The notes below the pieces were generated by a model, which had not been told where the DNA came from, ran no database searches, and saw only the letters and a program-made list of their open reading frames with translations. 64,000 nt of DNA, taken from NCBI RefSeq assembly GCF_010119205.1, contig NZ_WRXM01000001.1, forward strand, positions 1,550,001 through 1,614,000, given 5' to 3'. Made by a program: the position numbers and the translations under genes. Of this stretch, positions 1 through 8,861 are shown piece after piece. This stretch comes from Haloarcula limicola. GTDB taxonomy: Archaea; Halobacteriota; Halobacteria; Halobacteriales; Haloarculaceae. Each line of letters begins with the position of its first letter. Position 1 is the stretch's first letter.

Positions 1-9
1 ACGACAGTC

Positions 10-657
10 GTGTCGATCCGTCAGCACACGTACGTCCACGTCATGGCGGGGGTCCTCTGGACCGGCACCGACATCTTCATCGGCGCGATCCTCGGGCCGG
101 TCATCGGCGGTCTAGAGGAGGAACAGAGCGCCGCCGTCTTCGAGCGACTGACGCCCAAAACCGCCTTCTTCCTGCCGTCGATGGCGTTTCTCACCATCGC
201 CTCGGGCATCGCGCTGGCGCTCCGACTGGAGATCTTCGCCCACTCGGGGCCGTGGCTCGCGCTGTTCACGGCGGCGAACGTAATCCCGATACTCCTGTTG
301 CTCGGCTGGCGGCTGAACGCGTACGGGGACTGGCGCTGGCAGGTGCCGTTCGCCGTCGGTACCGTCGGCTCGCTGGCGTGGGTCGCCACCACTATCGGCG
401 CGTTCCAGATGACCTCGCCGGCCATCGTCGTGGCGCTGGCGCTCGTCACCGTCCTCTCGGTGCAGGGCTTCGGCTTCTTGATGCCCGGCGAGGTCCGAAT
501 CTACAAAGAGATGGTGTCGGCCGCGCCGAACACGGGCGTCATCTCGGCGGTCGGTCAGCAAAACGCCATGCTCGGCGGCGTGCAGGGCCTCGTCCAACTG
601 CTGCTCATCGCCGACATGGTGTACCTGCGCTGGGGCGGCTTTCCCGGGTTGCTGTAA
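10..657 (+). CDS. multipass membrane protein of unknown function
   Basis: A 215-residue hydrophobic protein with about six predicted membrane segments (near residues 8-30, 50-72, 77-98, 115-133, 138-158 and 188-208). The GTG at position 10 is only nine bases from the window edge and the frame stays open upstream, so the true start may lie outside. The WTGTDIFIGAILGP stretch in the first helix resembles CopD/DUF2269-like haem or copper membrane proteins, but I cannot assign a function. It ends 35 bp before a gene on the opposite strand, so the two are convergent. Confidence 0.7.
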   Translation: MSIRQHTYVHVMAGVLWTGTDIFIGAILGPVIGGLEEEQSAAVFERLTPKTAFFLPSMAFLTIASGIALALRLEIFAHSGPWLALFTAANVIPILLLLGWRLNAYGDWRWQVPFAVGTVGSLAWVATTIGAFQMTSPAIVVALALVTVLSVQGFGFLMPGEVRIYKEMVSAAPNTGVISAVGQQNAMLGGVQGLVQLLLIADMVYLRWGGFPGLL

Positions 658-691
658 CCGTTCGAGAACCGCCCGCTACTCACTCACTCGC

Positions 692-1012
692 TCACTCGCT
701 ATCTGTCGGTGCGAACCGATGCCGGACGACGTCGTTGTCGTCGTCCCACTCGAACTCGTCGTGGACGCGAGCGAGCCGGTCGCGATAGGCGTCTAAGTCT
801 GCGGAGCCCTCGCGCCGCGCGTCCTCGTCGGTCAGGTCGCCGAGCGTCCGCTCCGTCACGTCGGTCACTTCGTAAGTGGTCCCGTCTATATCGAACGTGT
901 CGCCCTCGTCGGCGTAGCGGTGGCCGCGGTGCATCTGGGTGATCTCCCCGTCGGCGGCCATCCGCTGGACGTGCTCGTTGGGCAGGAGTTCGCCGGCGTC
1001 GATGTGTGCCAT
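692..1012 (-). CDS. ASCH/PUA-like domain protein
   Basis: A 106-residue acidic protein. I chose the ATG at 1012 (MAHIDAGELLPN) because the upstream extension runs into the next gene's promoter region and has poor coding character. The layout, a short N-terminal helix, then a strand-rich core with GDTFDIDGTTYEVTDVTERTLGDL, fits the ASCH/PUA-like RNA-binding fold found in small haloarchaeal proteins. Such proteins may bind RNA or modified nucleotides, but the ligand here is unknown. It is divergent from the GTPase gene at 1152. Confidence 0.75.
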   Translation of the reverse strand: MAHIDAGELLPNEHVQRMAADGEITQMHRGHRYADEGDTFDIDGTTYEVTDVTERTLGDLTDEDARREGSADLDAYRDRLARVHDEFEWDDDNDVVRHRFAPTDSE

Positions 1013-1151
1013 ATCGGGCGTACGAACCGGCCGGTGAAAAACGTGGGTCGCAGTTATTTGGGGGGCCGCCTCACCAGTGTCCGCGCGCACCCCTCGCACG
1101 GCTGTCACCGATTGGACGCGTTTTTACGCGCTGGCCGTCTACGACGGCCCA

Positions 1152-2150
1152 ATGAGCCATCCTTTCGAGAATCTCCCGACGACGCCGACCGCCGAGGAGG
1201 TCGTCGACAAGGCCTTCTCGCGGGCGACGCGGGCCGGCGGCGCGAAAGAGGGCGTCGAGGCCCAGCAGTCGATGCTGATGACCGCCTCGAACATCGTCTC
1301 GGACAACCTCCAGAACGTCGCCCAGTCGTGGCCGACGATCGACGAGTTGGACCCGTTCTACGTCGAACTGGCCGACGCCGTCGTCGGCGAGGCCTACCCG
1401 TCCGAGGACGACCCGGGCGTCGACGCCCTGAAACAGCACCTCTCCGAGGTCTCGTGGGCCGGGCGCAAGGCCAAGGAGATCCGACAGGAGTACGAGGGCC
1501 GGCTGGTCCGCGGCGACAAGGACACCGCCCGCAAGCTCCGCAAGCAGGCGTTCGCCCGCATCGCCGACGTGGTCGAGGAGGTCGAGGGCGACCTCGCGGC
1601 CGTCTCGACGGCCAGAGACGCGCTGAAGGGGCTGCCGGACATCCGCCCGGACGAGCCGGCCATCGTCGTCGCGGGCTACCCCAACGTCGGGAAGTCCTCG
1701 TTCGTCAACCGCGTCACGCGCGCGGACAACGAGATCGCTTCGTATCCGTTCACGACGACCCAGATCCGCGTCGGCCACTTCGAGGACCAGCGCATCCGCT
1801 ATCAACTGGTGGACACGCCGGGCCTGCTCGACCGGCCGCCGGAGGAGCGCAACGAGATCGAGTCGCAGGCCGTCAGCGCGCTCGAACACCTCGCCGACGC
1901 CGTTCTCGTCCTCGTCGACCCGAGCGAGGAGTGCGGCTATCCGCTCGCCCAGCAACTCGAACTGCGAAACGATATTCAGAGCCGTTTCGACGTGCCGGTG
2001 CTCACCATCGCCAACAAGAGCGACCGCTCGACGGACGTGGAGGCCGACCACTACATGAGCGTCACCGAGGACGACAACGTCGAGGGCGTGTTGCAGGCGG
2101 CCGTCGACGCCGTCGGCTACGAACTGGAACTGCCGTTCGACGACGAGTAG
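1152..2150 (+). CDS. NOG1-family GTPase
   Basis: A 332-residue GTP-binding protein. The first 170 residues are a helical domain of the NOG1 type. The G domain follows, with G1 GYPNVGKSS near residue 175, G3 DTPGLLDR near 221 and G4 NKSD near 290. The archaeal NOG1 homologues lack the long C-terminal tail of eukaryotic Nog1, and this protein also ends just after the G domain. NOG1 acts in large ribosomal subunit assembly in eukaryotes; the same role in archaea is inferred. The ATG at 1152 is preferred to an upstream in-frame GTG at 1077, which would overlap the divergent gene. Confidence 0.9.
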   Translation: MSHPFENLPTTPTAEEVVDKAFSRATRAGGAKEGVEAQQSMLMTASNIVSDNLQNVAQSWPTIDELDPFYVELADAVVGEAYPSEDDPGVDALKQHLSEVSWAGRKAKEIRQEYEGRLVRGDKDTARKLRKQAFARIADVVEEVEGDLAAVSTARDALKGLPDIRPDEPAIVVAGYPNVGKSSFVNRVTRADNEIASYPFTTTQIRVGHFEDQRIRYQLVDTPGLLDRPPEERNEIESQAVSALEHLADAVLVLVDPSEECGYPLAQQLELRNDIQSRFDVPVLTIANKSDRSTDVEADHYMSVTEDDNVEGVLQAAVDAVGYELELPFDDE

Positions 2151-2165
2151 CGAGCGGAGCGTCGG

Positions 2166-3143
2166 TCAGCCGAGGACCCCGAGCAGTCCGAGCGCCCACC
2201 GGACCATCTCTGAGGCCGCGAACAGCGCCCCTTCGAGGCGCGAGAGCACCCGCCCGGTCCACAGCGCCGCGACCATGACGACCGAGACGCCGACCAGCCA
2301 CAGCAGCGTCGCCGTCGCCGTCCCGCTCGCCGCCAGCGGGCGGACGAGCGCCGCGACGCCGACGATTCCCGTGAGGTTGTAGACGTTGCTCCCGATGACG
2401 TTCCCGACGGAGACGCCGAGGCTCCCGCGCCGAATCGCCACCAGCGAGACGGCGAACTCCGGGGTCGACGTCCCGGCCGCGACGATGGTCCCGCCGATGA
2501 CCCACTCGGAGATGCCCGCGCCGCGCGCCAGCGCCGACGCCGCCAGAACCATGTAGTCCCCGCTCACGAGCACCAGCGCCAGTCCGCCGAGCAACAGTAG
2601 GCCGTCCCGACCGCGGAACGTCACGCGCTCGGTGACGGCGCTCGTCACCGGGTCCCCCGACTGCTCCGTCCCCGTCTCGACCGACTGTTCGGCCCGGAGC
2701 AGGTACGCGGTGTAGGCGACGAACGCCCCGACCAGGACGACGCCCTCTATCCGCGTCACCGCCCCGTCGAGCAGGACGCCGACGCCGAGGAGGGTGCTCG
2801 CGAGCAGCGCCAGTCCGTCCCGTCTGACCAGCGACTCGGTGACCGGGAGCACTCGGAGGAGGGAGACGACGCCGAGGATGAACGCGAGGTTGTAGATGTT
2901 CGACCCGAGGACGTTCGCGACGGCGATGTCGCCCAGTCCCTTGAACGCGGCGTCGACCGAGACGGCCAGTTCCGGCGTGGACGTCCCCATCGCCACGATG
3001 GTCAACCCGATCGTGAGGTCAGACAGGCCGAACCGGCGAGCGAGTCGGACGACGGCGTCCACGAGGAACCGCGCGCCGACCCACAGCCCGAGGACCGACA
3101 GAACGATGACGGCGAGTTGGACGAGGGGGCCACCGGCTACCAT
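2166..3143 (-). CDS. calcium/sodium antiporter (CaCA family)
   Basis: A 325-residue integral membrane exchanger. It has the two inverted repeats that define the CaCA superfamily: MGTSTPELAVS with GSNIYNLAFILG in the first half and AGTSTPEFAVS with GSNVYNLTGIVG in the second. The acidic residues of the two GTSTPE motifs form the ion-binding centre in family structures. An acidic cytoplasmic loop lies between the halves. It probably exports Ca2+ in exchange for Na+, like bacterial YrbG-type proteins. It is convergent with the NOG1 gene (15 bp gap). An A/T-rich box at about 3173-3182 lies roughly 30 bp before the ATG. Confidence 0.93.
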   Translation of the reverse strand: MVAGGPLVQLAVIVLSVLGLWVGARFLVDAVVRLARRFGLSDLTIGLTIVAMGTSTPELAVSVDAAFKGLGDIAVANVLGSNIYNLAFILGVVSLLRVLPVTESLVRRDGLALLASTLLGVGVLLDGAVTRIEGVVLVGAFVAYTAYLLRAEQSVETGTEQSGDPVTSAVTERVTFRGRDGLLLLGGLALVLVSGDYMVLAASALARGAGISEWVIGGTIVAAGTSTPEFAVSLVAIRRGSLGVSVGNVIGSNVYNLTGIVGVAALVRPLAASGTATATLLWLVGVSVVMVAALWTGRVLSRLEGALFAASEMVRWALGLLGVLG

Positions 3144-3224
3144 GTGTGGATGCTACCACCGATGGCGGGAAGATGAAAATTTTGCTCGCGAGGTCTACGG
3201 GGCGACCGCGCCCCGTCGGTCCGC

Positions 3225-3944
3225 TCACCCGAGTTCGTAGGTCACCTGCACCGCCGCGTCGACGGTGACCGGACCGGGCGAGATGACGGTGCTCCCGCCG
3301 GCGCTCCCGGCGTCGGCGGTCGCCATCTCGGCGCGGACGACGTACCGGCCGCTGTCGCTCGTCTGGATGGCGGCGACGCCGTCGACGGAGCGACCCTCGG
3401 CGGCGGCGACGGTCTCGGCGTCAGTTCGCGCCCGGTCCATCGCGGTCGTCAGAGCTTCCTGTCGCGCGTCCTGTCGGGTCTGTTCGCTCAGGCCGTAGGT
3501 GATGCCCTCGACGCGGTCGGCACCGGCATCGACGGCAGTGTCGACGAGCGATCCGACCGCGTCGACGTCGCTCGTCTCGGCCTCGACGGTGTGGACGGCG
3601 ACGTAGCCGACCTGTTCGCGGCCCGTCTCGGTCCGCTCGTATTCGGGGTGGATGCTGAAGCGCGCGGAGGTGACGTTCGCGCCCGCGTCTTCGAGCGCCC
3701 GCTGGACGGCGTCGGCGTCGCCGCTCAGGTTGTTCCGGGCGGCGGCGGCCGTCTCGCCGCGGCCGACGGCGGCGACGGTGACGGTCGCCCGGTCGGGCGC
3801 GCGCTCGACCGTCGCGTCCGCGCTGACGCTGACAGTTGCGTTCTCCGCCGACGGGACAGGTCCGCCGCTTGCGAGGGCGAACCCGACGCCGCCGGCCAGG
3901 AGAACGGCCAGTACACCTGCGACTGCGAGTGGTCTGGAGACCAT
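3225..3944 (-). CDS. SIMPL domain (DUF541) secreted or membrane-anchored protein
   Basis: A 239-residue protein with an N-terminal hydrophobic segment (residues 5-26) that is a signal peptide or anchor. The SIMPL/DUF541 domain follows, recognised by VSADATVERAPDRATVTVAAVGRG, the NNLSGDADAVQRALEDAG helix and the QDARQEALTTAMDRARTDAE helix. Family members (for example bacterial OMP26/BP26-like proteins) are extracytoplasmic and of uncertain role, often linked to stress. A TATA-like box at 3966-3974 lies 26 bp upstream of the ATG, which suggests a leaderless transcript. Confidence 0.88.
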   Translation of the reverse strand: MVSRPLAVAGVLAVLLAGGVGFALASGGPVPSAENATVSVSADATVERAPDRATVTVAAVGRGETAAAARNNLSGDADAVQRALEDAGANVTSARFSIHPEYERTETGREQVGYVAVHTVEAETSDVDAVGSLVDTAVDAGADRVEGITYGLSEQTRQDARQEALTTAMDRARTDAETVAAAEGRSVDGVAAIQTSDSGRYVVRAEMATADAGSAGGSTVISPGPVTVDAAVQVTYELG

Positions 3945-3965
3945 ACGCTATCGACGCGCTCTACC

Positions 3966-3974
3966 GTATTTATG
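3966..3974 (-). promoter_or_regulatory. TATA-like box for the SIMPL gene
   Basis: Read on the minus strand the box is CATAAATAC. Its centre is 26 bp upstream of the ATG at 3944, the usual distance for a haloarchaeal leaderless transcript. Confidence 0.5.
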
Positions 3975-4004
3975 TAATCGTACGTTCAAAACCGCGTTTG
4001 AGCG

Positions 4005-5285
4005 TCACGACGCGCTCTCGACGACGACGTACCGGACCGACGCCTCGACGTCGCGGCCCGCCGCGGCGTCGGCGGCGGCGTCGATGTCGTCGGCGAGCCC
4101 GGGGGGGTCGGCTCCCGGCGGGATCCCCACGGTCACGGTGACGCGGCGCGGCTTCTGGAAGATGACCGTGTTGGTCTGTTGGACGTCGACGGAGATGAGC
4201 TCGGCGGACGACGGTATCTCCGCTTCGACCTGCTGTCGTATCTCCTGATCGACGGTGGCTCGCTGATAGGAGTCGAGCGTCACGCCGCCGAGGAACGCCG
4301 ACAGGACGAGGATCGCGACGACGAGGACGCCGATCCGTTTGACCGTCGCCGTTCGCGCCTCGTCCTGCTGGAACCATCGCTCGGGTCGGTAACCCTGATA
4401 CCAGAGGCCGATGAGGGCGGCGAGGTTGATCGAGAGGACGTTCACCAGCAGGAGGACGCCGGACCCGAGACTGACGAGCGGCGCGGCCCACGCGATACCG
4501 ATGCCCACCGCGGCGGCGGGCGGGATGAGCGCCACGGCGATCATGACGCCGACCATGGCTGTCGACACCCCGGAGGTGAGACTGAGGATGCCAGCCGCGC
4601 CGGAGCCGAGCGCGACGGCGAGCGAGAGGAAGTCCGGGGAGACGCGCTCGCGCACCTGATCGATCGCGGTGATGTCGGATATCGGCGGGATCAAGTTGGC
4701 CGTCCGGACGAAGTACGCGAAGATAGCTGCGCTGACGATAGAGAGGAGGAGGCCGACGACCTGCAGTTTCACGCCGCGCCGGAACATCTCGCGGTCGTCG
4801 ACGACGGTGCCGACGTTCGCCGACAGGGCCGGGCCGATGAGCGGCGCGATGACCATCGATCCGACGATGACGGCCGCCGAGTTCAACAGGAGCCCGGCGG
4901 TGGCGACGACCGCGCTGATGACGGTCATCGTCGCGTAGACGGGGAAGGAGGGCGCGAGTCCGTTGGCCTTGGCCATCAGCTCCTCGCGGGCGATGCGGTC
5001 CTCGCTCTCCTCCTCGGCGTACTTCTCCTGCAGTTCGTCGAACTGACGGGAGATGACGGTGTTCGCCTCGACGACGACGGTGTACGTGTCCTCGTCGAGC
5101 CCCACCTCTCGCAGCGCCGCGAGGATCGGTTCGAGCGCTTCCGTCGGGATCGGAAACGAGACCACGGCCGCGATGTCCCGGTTGCTCGTCTCGTCGGAGA
5201 CGACGTAGTCGATGCCCTCTCCGTCGAGGACGTCGAGGGCGGCTTCGAGTTTGCCCGTCGGGACCGTGAGTTGTACCAACCGCAC
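4005..5285 (-). CDS. TIGR00341/DUF389 family membrane protein
   Basis: A 426-residue protein. The N-terminal 110 residues form a soluble ferredoxin-like region (MRLVQLTVPTGKLEAALDVL). A hydrophobic DUF389 core with about six membrane segments (near residues 130-340) follows, including NSAAVIVGSMVIAPLIGP and VALIPPAAAVGIG. A C-terminal soluble domain closes the protein. The function of the family is unknown. The start is a GTG at 5285: it gives the conserved N terminus, and an A/T box (5308-5317) lies 27 bp upstream, so the longer open frame running to 5750 is not coding there. Confidence 0.9.
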   Translation of the reverse strand: MRLVQLTVPTGKLEAALDVLDGEGIDYVVSDETSNRDIAAVVSFPIPTEALEPILAALREVGLDEDTYTVVVEANTVISRQFDELQEKYAEEESEDRIAREELMAKANGLAPSFPVYATMTVISAVVATAGLLLNSAAVIVGSMVIAPLIGPALSANVGTVVDDREMFRRGVKLQVVGLLLSIVSAAIFAYFVRTANLIPPISDITAIDQVRERVSPDFLSLAVALGSGAAGILSLTSGVSTAMVGVMIAVALIPPAAAVGIGIAWAAPLVSLGSGVLLLVNVLSINLAALIGLWYQGYRPERWFQQDEARTATVKRIGVLVVAILVLSAFLGGVTLDSYQRATVDQEIRQQVEAEIPSSAELISVDVQQTNTVIFQKPRRVTVTVGIPPGADPPGLADDIDAAADAAAGRDVEASVRYVVVESAS

Positions 5286-5307
5286 GGCTATCGGTGAGAG
5301 GGCGGCG

Positions 5308-5317
5308 GGTAAAAACC
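5308..5317 (-). promoter_or_regulatory. TATA-like box supporting the GTG start of the DUF389 gene
   Basis: On the minus strand the box reads GGTTTTTACC. Its centre is about 27 bp before the GTG at 5285. This decides the start codon and implies a leaderless mRNA. Confidence 0.5.
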
Positions 5318-5435
5318 CGCGTGGTCGATGCCCGAGCACCGTCGGCCCCGCCGCCCGATGCGGCAGCGATTGCCGACGACGGCCCCGCTTGCACCTAACG
5401 GCGGCCTTTTTCCCTCTCACCCCGGAGAGACGCGT

Positions 5436-6209
5436 ATGGAAGTCTCCCCGGTCGAGGGGTTGCCGGAGGTCCGCCCCGGCGACGACGTGGCCGAACTCGT
5501 CGCGGAGCGGACGGACCTCCGAGACGGCGACGTCCTCTGTGTCGCGAGCACGATCGTCTCGAAGGCGGCGGGTCGGCAGGCGGACCTCGCCGACTTCACG
5601 GCGAGCGAGCGAGCGGAGCGGATCGCCGAGCGAATCGGAGCCATAACCGGCGAGGAGAAGGACCCCCGGTTCGCGCAGGCGGTCATCGAGGAGAGCGAGG
5701 AACTCGTCACCGACGCGCCGTTCATCCTCGCGGTCACGCGCTTCGGCCATATCACGGTCAACGCGGGCATCGACCGCTCGAACGTGCCCGACGCCGATCT
5801 GCTCCTCCTACCGGAGGACCCGACCGAGGAAGCCGAAGCGATTCGCGCGGGCATCCGCGAGCGAACGGGGGCGGACGTGGCGGTCGTCGTCACGGACACC
5901 TCCGGTCGGCCGTTCCGCCACGGCCAGCGCGGGGTCGCGCTGGGCTGGGCGGGCATCCCCGCGGCCCGCGACTGGCGCGGCGAGCGCGACCGCGACGGTC
6001 GCGAACTCGGCGTGACGGTCCAGGCCGTCGTCGACGAACTCGCGGCCGCGGGCAACCTCGTCACCGGCGAGGGCGGCGGCGGCACGCCGGTCGCGCTGGT
6101 CCGCGGCTTCGACTTCGGCGACCACGGCGAGAGCGACGCCCTCTACCGCCCGCCGGAGAGCGACATCGTTCGAGACGCACTCAGAGAGTGGTCACATGAA
6201 CGCGATTGA
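5436..6209 (+). CDS. cofE: coenzyme F420-0:L-glutamate ligase
   Basis: A 257-residue enzyme that adds glutamates to F420-0 using GTP, the last step in making coenzyme F420. CofE family signatures are present: DGDVLCVASTIVSKAAGR near the N terminus, TRFGHITVNAGIDRSNV, and VVVTDTSGRPFRHGQRGVALG. The ATG at 5436 begins the conserved MEVSPVEGLPEVRPGDD; longer in-frame starts lie in the divergent promoter region. Its last 14 bases overlap the next gene, an F420-dependent reductase, so product and user of the cofactor are translationally linked. Confidence 0.95.
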   Translation: MEVSPVEGLPEVRPGDDVAELVAERTDLRDGDVLCVASTIVSKAAGRQADLADFTASERAERIAERIGAITGEEKDPRFAQAVIEESEELVTDAPFILAVTRFGHITVNAGIDRSNVPDADLLLLPEDPTEEAEAIRAGIRERTGADVAVVVTDTSGRPFRHGQRGVALGWAGIPAARDWRGERDRDGRELGVTVQAVVDELAAAGNLVTGEGGGGTPVALVRGFDFGDHGESDALYRPPESDIVRDALREWSHERD

Positions 6210-7176
6210 ACTCACCCCGGAACACCCGGTCGCACAGCTCTCGGACCTCGCCGTCGAGGCCGAGAAACAGGACTTCGACGCCGTCTTCGTCAGCCATCAC
6301 TACAACAACCGCGACCAGTTCATGGCCCTCGCGGAGATGGCGACACGGACCGAGGAGGTCCTACTCGGGCCGGGAATCGCCAATCCCTACGAGACCCACC
6401 CGGTGACGCTGGCCTCGCGGGCCGGTACCCTCTCCGAGATGAGCGACGGCCGCGCCGTCTTCGGCGTCGGTCCCGGCGATAGATCCACGATTCGAAATCT
6501 CGGCTTCGACCACGAGAACGCCCTGCGACGCGTCTTGGAGACGATGAAGGTCGCCGAGCGACTGTGGGACGGCGAGCGCGTCGATCACGACGGGACCTTC
6601 GAGGCGGTCGACGCGGGTCTCAACTACGAGGTCGGCGACGAGATCCCGACGTACGTCGGCGCACAGGGGCCACACATGACGCGGATGGCCGCGAAACACG
6701 CCGACGGCGCGCTCTACAACGGCGCGCACCCGAAGGACCTCGCGTGGGCGCGAGAACAGGCCGAGGAGATGGCCGACGAGCGCGTGCCCGACACCGACTT
6801 CGACCTCGCGGCCTACGCCAGCGTCTCGGTCGCCGAGGACGAAGACGCCGCCCGCGAGGCCGCCCGGCCGCCGGTGGCGTTCGTCGCGGCGGGGTCGCCG
6901 CCGCCGGTGTTGGACCGCCACGGCATCGACCGCGACGTCGCCGCGGACGTCGGCGACGCCATCTCGGCCGGCGAGTTCGAACGGGCCTTCGGGCTGGTCA
7001 CGGAGCCGATGCTCTCGGCGTTCTGTATCACCGGTACGCCCGAGGACGTGGCCGAGCGGGTCGAGGCGCTGCGGGAACACGCCGACAGCGTCGTCTTCGC
7101 ATCGCCGCTCGGTCCCGATATCGAGGACGCTATCTCTCTGCTCGGGGCGGCGACCGACCGCTCCCCGGACGCATGA
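6196..7176 (+). CDS. mer: 5,10-methylenetetrahydromethanopterin reductase-like F420 enzyme (luciferase-like fold)
   Basis: A 326-residue member of the F420-dependent luciferase-like (TIM barrel) family. It starts with the typical MNAIELTPEHPV and carries GPGIANPYETHPVTLASRAGTL, GRAVFGVGPGD and PTYVGAQGPHMTRMAAKHADGAL split over the barrel. Haloarchaea are not methanogens; the enzyme is thought to serve one-carbon metabolism with a folate or pterin carrier. The gene overlaps cofE by 14 bases. Close relatives include other F420 oxidoreductases, so the exact substrate is inferred. Confidence 0.88.
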   Translation: MNAIELTPEHPVAQLSDLAVEAEKQDFDAVFVSHHYNNRDQFMALAEMATRTEEVLLGPGIANPYETHPVTLASRAGTLSEMSDGRAVFGVGPGDRSTIRNLGFDHENALRRVLETMKVAERLWDGERVDHDGTFEAVDAGLNYEVGDEIPTYVGAQGPHMTRMAAKHADGALYNGAHPKDLAWAREQAEEMADERVPDTDFDLAAYASVSVAEDEDAAREAARPPVAFVAAGSPPPVLDRHGIDRDVAADVGDAISAGEFERAFGLVTEPMLSAFCITGTPEDVAERVEALREHADSVVFASPLGPDIEDAISLLGAATDRSPDA

Positions 7177-7351
7177 ACAGCGAGACGACCGCGCCCAGCG
7201 AGAGGTAACCGAAGACCGCCGAGGCGACGCCGACCAGTAGCGCGCCGACGACGATGAGAACTGCGGAGAGGGGGTCTGACATCGCGATCGTGACGAACTC
7301 GCCCGGTGCGTCGAGGATGCTCTGAACGAGCTGTGAGAGGAGCCCTTGCAT
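7130..7351 (-). CDS. small two-segment membrane protein
   Basis: A 73-residue protein with an amphipathic N terminus and two hydrophobic segments (near residues 27-44 and 47-62) ending in a basic tail (RPGSGRSPPRAER). I chose the ATG at 7351 (MQGLLSQLVQS). It overlaps the 3' end of the reductase gene by 47 bases on the other strand. I do not recognise a family with a known function; similar short proteins are common in haloarchaea. Confidence 0.65.
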   Translation of the reverse strand: MQGLLSQLVQSILDAPGEFVTIAMSDPLSAVLIVVGALLVGVASAVFGYLSLGAVVSLFMRPGSGRSPPRAER

Positions 7352-7441
7352 GCCCGGGCGTTGGCGGTGCCCCCACTTTGCGTTTCCGTTCGCGGCGACG
7401 CTCCGAACAGCTATTTGGCGCTCCCGTCCGGAGTGACTGCC

Positions 7442-7726
7442 ATGAGCGAAGACACCTCGCTGGACCAGTTCCTCGGCGATGGGGACGACGACGCAGAGGC
7501 GGGAGAGAGCGAAGCGGTGACGAACGCCGAGTCGGAGGCGCGCACAGACGGGGCCGACGGCACCGCCGAAGCCGAGAGCGGTGAGGAAGTGGCGGCGGCG
7601 ACGACCACCTACGCGTGGTCGGGCGAGGGCGCGGCGTGCGGTGCGTGTGGCGAGACCGTCGAGCGCCGCTGGCAACAGGACGGATCGCTCGTCTGTTCTG
7701 ACTGCAAGGAGTGGGACCGCTCCTGA
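7442..7726 (+). CDS. acidic protein with C-terminal zinc ribbon
   Basis: A 94-residue protein. The first 55 residues are highly acidic and look disordered. The C terminus carries CGACGETVERRW and CSDC, a four-cysteine zinc-binding ribbon. It belongs to a haloarchaeal family I recall as DUF7573; that name is not verified here. Such zinc ribbons often bind nucleic acid or protein partners, but no role can be assigned. The ATG at 7442 (MSEDTSLDQFLG) is chosen over an upstream start because the acidic composition begins there. Confidence 0.8.
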   Translation: MSEDTSLDQFLGDGDDDAEAGESEAVTNAESEARTDGADGTAEAESGEEVAAATTTYAWSGEGAACGACGETVERRWQQDGSLVCSDCKEWDRS

Positions 7727-7901
7727 CCGGCCGTGTGGGAAAGGTCCCCATCCAGCAACGTTACGTGTACGCACGCCTAACACGTAGCTACATCGGAACT
7801 GCGCACGGTGCGGACGAGCGACGGGCGAACGGACTCACTCGTCGCGGGGTGGCACGCTCTCCGCCGCGCGGTCGGGTGTTCGCCGCGCAGCATCTCCACA
7901 C

Positions 7902-8861
7902 ATGACAGACACGGACACAACACGCGGCCAACAGTCGGACAGTGCGCTCCGCGACGCGAGTCGCGTCGCGACACAGGTAATCAAGAACGTCGAGGAGGTC
8001 ATCGTCGGCCACCACGACGAGATCGAACACATCGTGACGGCGCTGCTCGGCCGGGGGCACATCTTATTGGAGGACGTCCCCGGCGTCGGCAAGACGATGC
8101 TGGCGCGGTCGGTCGCGGCCTCCTTCGACGGCGAGTTCAAGCGCGTGCAGTTCACGCCCGACCTGCTGCCGACGGACGTCACCGGCGTCAACGTCTACAA
8201 TCAGAAGACACAGGAGTTCGAGTTCCGCCGCGGCCCCATCTTCGCCAACGTCGTGCTGGGCGACGAGATCAACCGCGCGCCGCCGAAGACCCAGTCCGCC
8301 CTCTTAGAAGCGATGGAGGAGGGACAGGTTTCGGTCGACGGGACGACCTACGCCGTCCCCCAACCGTTCACCGTCATCGCCACGCAGAACACGGTCGAGC
8401 AGAACAAGGCCTACGACCTGCCGATGGCCGAACTCGACCGGTTCATGACGAAGCTCCACCTCGGCTATCCCGACGAGGACGAGGAGACGGCGATGCTCGG
8501 CTCGGTCGTCGGCAACCACCCCATCGACGAGCTGTCGCCCGTGGCGACGCTCGCGGACCTCCAGGCCGCCCGCGACACCGTCGCCGACGTGACGGTCGAG
8601 GAGGCGATCCGGTCGTACGCGACCCGCCTCGCGCGCTACACCCGAGAGAACGCCCAGCTCGGCGTCAGCCCGCGCGGGAGCATCTCGCTGCTTCGGGCGG
8701 CACAGGCCCGCGCCGTCCTGAACGGGCGGACCTACGTCGTCCCCGACGACGTTCAACAGGAAGCGCCGGTCGTCCTCCCCCATCGGATCCGGACCGACAG
8801 CAGCGAGCAGACCGCCGAGGCGCTCGTCGCGACGGCGCTCGATACAGTCGACGTCGAATGA
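7902..8861 (+). CDS. MoxR-type AAA ATPase
   Basis: A 319-residue MoxR ATPase. The Walker A motif PGVGKTML is near residue 62, Walker B VVLGDEINRAPPKTQ near 117, and the C-terminal lid domain follows. MoxR proteins act as chaperones that fit cofactors or mature partner proteins. The usual MoxR / DUF58 / transglutaminase order is present: the next gene starts inside this one (ATGA, 4-base overlap), so the three are one operon. The operon may mature cell-surface proteins, but its substrate is unknown. Confidence 0.95.
   Translation: MTDTDTTRGQQSDSALRDASRVATQVIKNVEEVIVGHHDEIEHIVTALLGRGHILLEDVPGVGKTMLARSVAASFDGEFKRVQFTPDLLPTDVTGVNVYNQKTQEFEFRRGPIFANVVLGDEINRAPPKTQSALLEAMEEGQVSVDGTTYAVPQPFTVIATQNTVEQNKAYDLPMAELDRFMTKLHLGYPDEDEETAMLGSVVGNHPIDELSPVATLADLQAARDTVADVTVEEAIRSYATRLARYTRENAQLGVSPRGSISLLRAAQARAVLNGRTYVVPDDVQQEAPVVLPHRIRTDSSEQTAEALVATALDTVDVE

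Noticed and set aside
660-712. Short ACTCACTCGCT direct repeats after the first gene.
   Set aside because: Only two or three imperfect units, common in GC-rich haloarchaeal intergenic DNA; no structure of interest.
920-2278. A 452-codon open frame overlapping the NOG1-type GTPase in another frame.
   Set aside because: The translated product is Arg/Gly/Pro-rich nonsense typical of high-GC shadow frames. The GTPase has clear motifs.
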